36,666 bases of DNA from Verrucomicrobiia bacterium. Lineage in GTDB: Bacteria > Verrucomicrobiota > Verrucomicrobiia > Verrucomicrobiales > DEV007. The position numbers were made by a program, and so were the translations under genes. The notes beneath the pieces are model-generated. The model was given only the letters and a program-made list of their open reading frames with translations, searched no databases and was not told the DNA's origin. Below, piece after piece: positions 33,738-36,666 of the stretch (position 1 is the stretch's first letter; each line of letters opens with the position of its first letter). The DNA is taken from the NCBI GenBank assembly GCA_020439945.1, contig JAGRPB010000040.1, positions 1 to 36,666 on the forward strand, in the 5' to 3' direction.

Positions 33738-34493
33738 TCAGGCAACCGATTGTTCCTGCCGCTCGACTTCGGTGCGGACGGCGTTGATGGCTTCCTCAGT
33801 CGTGACGATGCGAGCGTAGCGATCGCGCAGCGTTTTCAGAGACGCTTCGTGCAGTTCCGGGGTAACTGTGGTGCAGGCGTCTTCCACGACGGTCACGAAG
33901 TAGCCGAGATCGCAGGCGTCGCGGACGGTGGTATCGACACACTCGTTGGTGTAGACACCGCAGACCACGAGGGACTTGGTGCCGAGATTGCGGAGCACGT
34001 AGTTGAGGTTGGTGCTGGAAAAAACGCCGCTGGCCGTCTTGTTGATCACGATCTCGTCGCCGACGGGCGCGATTTCGGGCAAGAATTCGGCTTCCTTGGA
34101 ACCGGGTGCGGCGAGCAAATCGAGCCGTTTGTGTCCAGACCCACGGTCTCGACCATCCTGGGTGAGCGCCTGGATGCGGACGTGAATGACTTCCAGATCG
34201 GCGGCGCGAAAGGCGTCTTGCAGGTCGCGGACGTTGGGCAGGACCCATTCCTTGAGACTGCTGAAATAGTAGCGTTTCCCAGCCTGTGAAACTCCGGAGC
34301 GATCGGGCTCGGCAAAGACGCCGTAGCCGTCGGCGGCATCGAGATATTGCATGTCGATGCAGAGCAGGGCGGTATCGCGGGTGGCCAGCAGGCGGAGTTG
34401 CTGGGATTTGTCCACCATGTGCTCGAGATAGGCCTGTCGCAGAGGGTCGGAGATGGGGCCGAGAGTGGGGTCCATTGGTACCATCTTAAACAT
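33738..34493 (-). CDS. Isochorismatase-fold cysteine hydrolase
   Basis: A 251-residue cytoplasmic hydrolase with the catalytic triad of the isochorismatase-like amidohydrolases: Asp47 (LLCIDMQ), Lys152 (VINKTASGVFSST) and Cys185 (GVYTNECVDTTVRDA). The family includes nicotinamidase, ureidoacrylate and biuret amidohydrolases and N-carbamoylsarcosine amidohydrolase. With a carbamoylase gene 31 bases upstream on the same strand, an amidase acting on a carbamoyl compound is favoured (inference). ATG at 34493 is chosen because it has AAGGAAGAGG just before it; the longer frame to 34640 would overlap the upstream gene. It converges on the asnB transcript. Confidence 0.9.
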   Translation of the reverse strand: MFKMVPMDPTLGPISDPLRQAYLEHMVDKSQQLRLLATRDTALLCIDMQYLDAADGYGVFAEPDRSGVSQAGKRYYFSSLKEWVLPNVRDLQDAFRAADLEVIHVRIQALTQDGRDRGSGHKRLDLLAAPGSKEAEFLPEIAPVGDEIVINKTASGVFSSTNLNYVLRNLGTKSLVVCGVYTNECVDTTVRDACDLGYFVTVVEDACTTVTPELHEASLKTLRDRYARIVTTEEAINAVRTEVERQEQSVA

Positions 34494-34524
34494 GGCCCTC
34501 TTCCTTAGCAAACACCATGCCTTC

Positions 34525-35826
34525 TCAGGGCGTTGATTTCTCGCAAGCGATTGACCTGACGGACTCAAGCAGGAGTCGGGCACCGGCGAAGATGTCCTCC
34601 CAATCGGTCCATTCGCTGGGGGAATGACTCTGGCCGTCACGGCTCGGGACGAAAAGCATGGCTACGGGGGCGAGGTGGGAGACGATCTGGGCATCGTGCG
34701 CCGCCCCGCTGGGCATGCGCCGCCAGAGCAAATCGAGTTCGCCGGCTTTTTTCTCCAGATTCGCCACGAGATCGGGATCGCAGGCGACGGGCTCGATCTT
34801 GCTCTGCATTTCGAGTTCGAGCATGAGATCGCGCCGCCGGGCGATGGCGGAGAGGGCTTTTCGGAATGCGTCGGCGAGTTCATCCAGAATGGCGGGATCG
34901 GTATCGCGCACGTCGAGACTGAACTCGACTTCGCCGGGCACGGTGTTCGGCGCACCGGGCAGGATCTGGGCTTTCCCGATGGTGGCACGGCTGCGTTCGC
35001 TGCCGTTTTCCTCGAGAATGCGGGGAATCTCGTGGGCAAAGTCGGCGAGCCCCATGAAGGCATCGTGCCGCATGTGCATCGGCGTGGTTCCGGCGTGATT
35101 GGCTTCGCCGCGAAAGCGGACCAACCACTTGAAAAGGCCGGTAATGGCTTCGACGATGCCGACGGATTCCCCGGCTTCGTCCAGCACCGGCCCCTGTTCG
35201 ATGTGGAGTTCGTAATAGGCACGCACGGACCCGGGCGTGCGCCGGGCATTGAGCGCGTCGAAAGCATTGAGTCCCCGTGCCTCCATCTCGGAGCGCAGTT
35301 CAATGCCATCGAGATCTTTCTGGTAAAGGGTCTCGGGACTGATGAGTCCGCAGAAAGCTTCCGATCCCAGCATGCCGCCGAAGCGGCCCTCTTCATCGGT
35401 AAACGAAATCAGCTCGACCGGCACCGTGAGTTCTTCTTCGCGGGTTTTCAAAATGCGCAGCACCTCGAGCCCGCAGAGAACGCCGAGGGCGCCGTCGAGC
35501 ATCCCCGCACGCGGCACGGTATCGGTGTGGGAACCGATGAGGATGGAGGGGAGGTTCGGATCGGAGGGGCCGATGCGACCGATAACGTTGGCGGCACCAT
35601 CGAGTCGCCCCTTGATTCCGGAGAGTTTCATCCGGTCGAGGAGCCACTGCTTGGCCTCCATGTCGGCCTCGGTGAACGCCATTCGATAGAGACCGCGATC
35701 TTCTTCGTTCCGACCGATCTCAGCTAACTCAAGAATGTCACGCTTGAGACGGTCGTTATCGATCGTCTGCCCGGTGGAAGTGTCTTCGGAGAGAGAAACT
35801 GCCATGGTTTCAACGTGGACCCACAT
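34525..35826 (-). CDS. M20-family N-carbamoyl/ureide amidohydrolase (HyuC/AllC-like)
   Basis: A 433-residue binuclear metal hydrolase. Metal-ligand motifs are in order: SHTDTVPRAGMLDGALG (His and bridging Asp), TDEEGRFGGMLGS (Glu-Glu), YELHIEQGP (His), and near the end SRDGQSHSPSEW (His). GEANHAGTTPMHMRHDA and PSGAAHDAQ mark the lid and substrate region. These are diagnostic for the hydantoinase/carbamoylase branch: beta-ureidopropionase, N-carbamoyl-L-amino acid hydrolase and allantoate amidohydrolase. Products are ammonia and CO2 plus the parent amine. The exact substrate cannot be chosen. ATG at 35826 and ATG at 35805 are both possible starts. It probably forms an operon with the downstream isochorismatase-fold gene. 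Confidence 0.9.
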   Translation of the reverse strand: MWVHVETMAVSLSEDTSTGQTIDNDRLKRDILELAEIGRNEEDRGLYRMAFTEADMEAKQWLLDRMKLSGIKGRLDGAANVIGRIGPSDPNLPSILIGSHTDTVPRAGMLDGALGVLCGLEVLRILKTREEELTVPVELISFTDEEGRFGGMLGSEAFCGLISPETLYQKDLDGIELRSEMEARGLNAFDALNARRTPGSVRAYYELHIEQGPVLDEAGESVGIVEAITGLFKWLVRFRGEANHAGTTPMHMRHDAFMGLADFAHEIPRILEENGSERSRATIGKAQILPGAPNTVPGEVEFSLDVRDTDPAILDELADAFRKALSAIARRRDLMLELEMQSKIEPVACDPDLVANLEKKAGELDLLWRRMPSGAAHDAQIVSHLAPVAMLFVPSRDGQSHSPSEWTDWEDIFAGARLLLESVRSIACEKSTP

Positions 35827-35859
35827 GGTGGGCGCGTCGAATGATTCTGGGAAATGGAG

Positions 35860-35886
35860 ACAGGATTAACAGGATTGATGGGATTT
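35860..35886. repeat. Short 9-bp periodic repeat (ACAGGATTA-type)
   Basis: ACAGGATTA, ACAGGATTG and ATGGGATTT follow each other with a 9-base period from 35860. They lie in the 80-base gap between two minus-strand genes. The repeat resembles in scale the 10-base arrays at 22333 and 26259. Confidence 0.55.
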
Positions 35887-35906
35887 TTCTCTTAGTTGGT
35901 TTTTCA

Positions 35907-36665
35907 CTAAGACCACCAGCTCTTTTCCCGGTTCGGTTCGGTAGGAGCCGCTTCGCCGGTGCTGGGATCGACCATCGGGCCTGTGACATAGTGTTCGCCG
36001 CATTGCATGACCTTGTAGCGCTGGTCGAGGCGTTCACAGGCGGAGACGAACTCGTCAGGCTCCTCCGTATTGAACTCGAACTGGTGATAGTGGCAAGGGA
36101 TCGCAACAGCGGCGCCGATGGCCTTGGCGAGAGCGGCGGCCTGGAGTCCGTTCAAGTTTCCAGCGACACCCCGTTCGGGCCTGTTTCCGTTGATGGGGAG
36201 AAAGGCGACATTGATCGGCCAGCGACGAATCTCGCGAACCAGAGAATCGTGCCACAGCGTGTCGCCGGCGTGAAAGATGGCGAAATCACCGAAACGCGCC
36301 ACGAAACCGAGAAAGCGGCTGTGTCCGTTTTCGTCGTATTCGATGTCGTTATGTGCCGCGGTGATGCCATGAATCTCGAATGGACCGGCCTGGACGAAGG
36401 TGCCGGCGTCAACGGGTAGCATCTCGGGGCCCATGGGACCGAGGCGCTTGCGGGCGAAATCCACGTTGGCCTCGGGCAGGACGAGTTTCAGATTCGGGTT
36501 GGCCACCTTCAGGGCCAGGAGCGTCTCGGCGTCGAGGTGGTCGGTGTGGTTGTGGCTCGAGGTGGTGACATCGACCATGTCCAGCCGGCCGGGATCGATG
36601 ACCCGCTCCGTCATGCGCACGTGGGGCTTGTCGGTCGTCGCGTACTTGATCGTGAGCGAATCGGA
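35907..36665 (-). CDS. Metallo-beta-lactamase-fold hydrolase, UlaG-like (5' end outside window)
   Basis: The frame is open to the right edge, so the N-terminus is missing and the GTG at 36620 is probably internal. The visible part has the metal motif SSHNHTDHLD (HxHxDH), a later His in ITAAHND, the bridging Asp in FHAGDTLWHD and a final His in PCHYHQFEFN. These are in the order of metallo-beta-lactamase-fold hydrolases such as L-ascorbate-6-phosphate lactonase. It is probably a cytoplasmic two-metal hydrolase; the substrate is not known. It is read toward the carbamoylase gene with an 80-base gap that contains a short periodic repeat. Confidence 0.85.
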   Translation of the reverse strand, partial: SDSLTIKYATTDKPHVRMTERVIDPGRLDMVDVTTSSHNHTDHLDAETLLALKVANPNLKLVLPEANVDFARKRLGPMGPEMLPVDAGTFVQAGPFEIHGITAAHNDIEYDENGHSRFLGFVARFGDFAIFHAGDTLWHDSLVREIRRWPINVAFLPINGNRPERGVAGNLNGLQAAALAKAIGAAVAIPCHYHQFEFNTEEPDEFVSACERLDQRYKVMQCGEHYVTGPMVDPSTGEAAPTEPNREKSWWS

Positions 36666-36666
36666 G

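Noticed and set aside
33609..34289. A 226-residue plus-strand frame over the isochorismatase-fold gene
   Set aside because: It is antisense to a gene with all three catalytic residues in place and has no motif.
35891..35911. Hairpin CTTAGT...ACTAAG at the end of the UlaG-like gene as a terminator
   Set aside because: The 6-bp stem overlaps the stop codon and is followed by an A-run, not a T-run, on the transcribed strand.
1..36666. tRNA, rRNA, CRISPR arrays, insertion sequences or prophage genes
   Set aside because: No cloverleaf, spaced direct repeat of CRISPR size, transposase or phage structural motif was found by reading the sequence and frames; a covariance-model scan was not possible.

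Overview
The window looks like a chromosomal segment of a GC-rich, Gram-negative bacterium of the PVC group, most likely Verrucomicrobiota and second Planctomycetota. This is inferred from gene content: a proton-channel protein with an N-terminal CxxC-CxxC zinc ribbon, several secreted PQQ-type beta-propellers (one with a methyltransferase-like N-terminus), an FG-GAP protein, SGNH hydrolases, a Gfo/Idh oxidoreductase beside a nucleoside-permease-type MFS carrier, many genes without a clear Shine-Dalgarno, and a sigma-54 gene. I see no rRNA, tRNA, CRISPR array, phage or insertion sequence.

Layout. (1) Positions 1-3762 hold a regulatory block: a Rab/Ras-like GTPase cut by the left edge, a histidine kinase and an NtrC-type sigma-54 activator joined by 4-base stop/start overlaps, then a degenerate ECF-sigma-like gene behind a -24/-12-like motif. 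(2) A lipoprotein lipase-like hydrolase lies on the minus strand at 3776-5482. (3) Positions 5566-14030 are seven plus-strand genes with short gaps: a MotA/TolQ/ExbB channel subunit with two ExbD/MotB-like partners, then an FG-GAP protein, a PQQ propeller, an SDR and a ROK kinase. (4) Positions 14131-16212 (minus) hold an SGNH hydrolase and a small secreted protein with a good terminator between them. Divergent from these is a secreted metallopeptidase-like protein with a C-terminal VHL-beta-like module. (5) rpoN (17655-19067) is followed by a 1017-residue secreted propeller protein. (6) Positions 22378-27728 (minus) hold a SNF2-family helicase, a Gfo/Idh oxidoreductase and an MFS carrier. (7) Positions 27995-33324 (plus) hold a Na+/solute symporter flanked by a membrane-anchored FN3-like protein and a 39-residue one-helix protein, then a PyrB-like carbamoyltransferase and asparagine synthetase. 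(8) Positions 33738 to the right edge (minus) hold an isochorismatase-fold hydrolase, an M20-type carbamoylase and a truncated metallo-beta-lactamase-fold hydrolase.

How they may work together. The sigma-54 activator, rpoN and two -24/-12-like motifs suggest an RpoN circuit inside the window. Genes of regions 6-8 deal with uptake and turnover of nitrogenous solutes (nucleoside-type permease, symporter, carbamoyltransferase, amidotransferase, carbamoyl-amide hydrolases), but no single pathway can be closed from the sequence.

The points most worth a second look are: two ExbD-like partners of which only one keeps the membrane Asp; a PyrB-like enzyme that keeps carbamoyl-phosphate motifs but lacks the Arg/Gln pair that binds aspartate; the peptidase-VHL fusion; the three-part symporter; the GTPase-kinase-activator unit; and three intergenic sites with roughly 10-bp periodic repeats.
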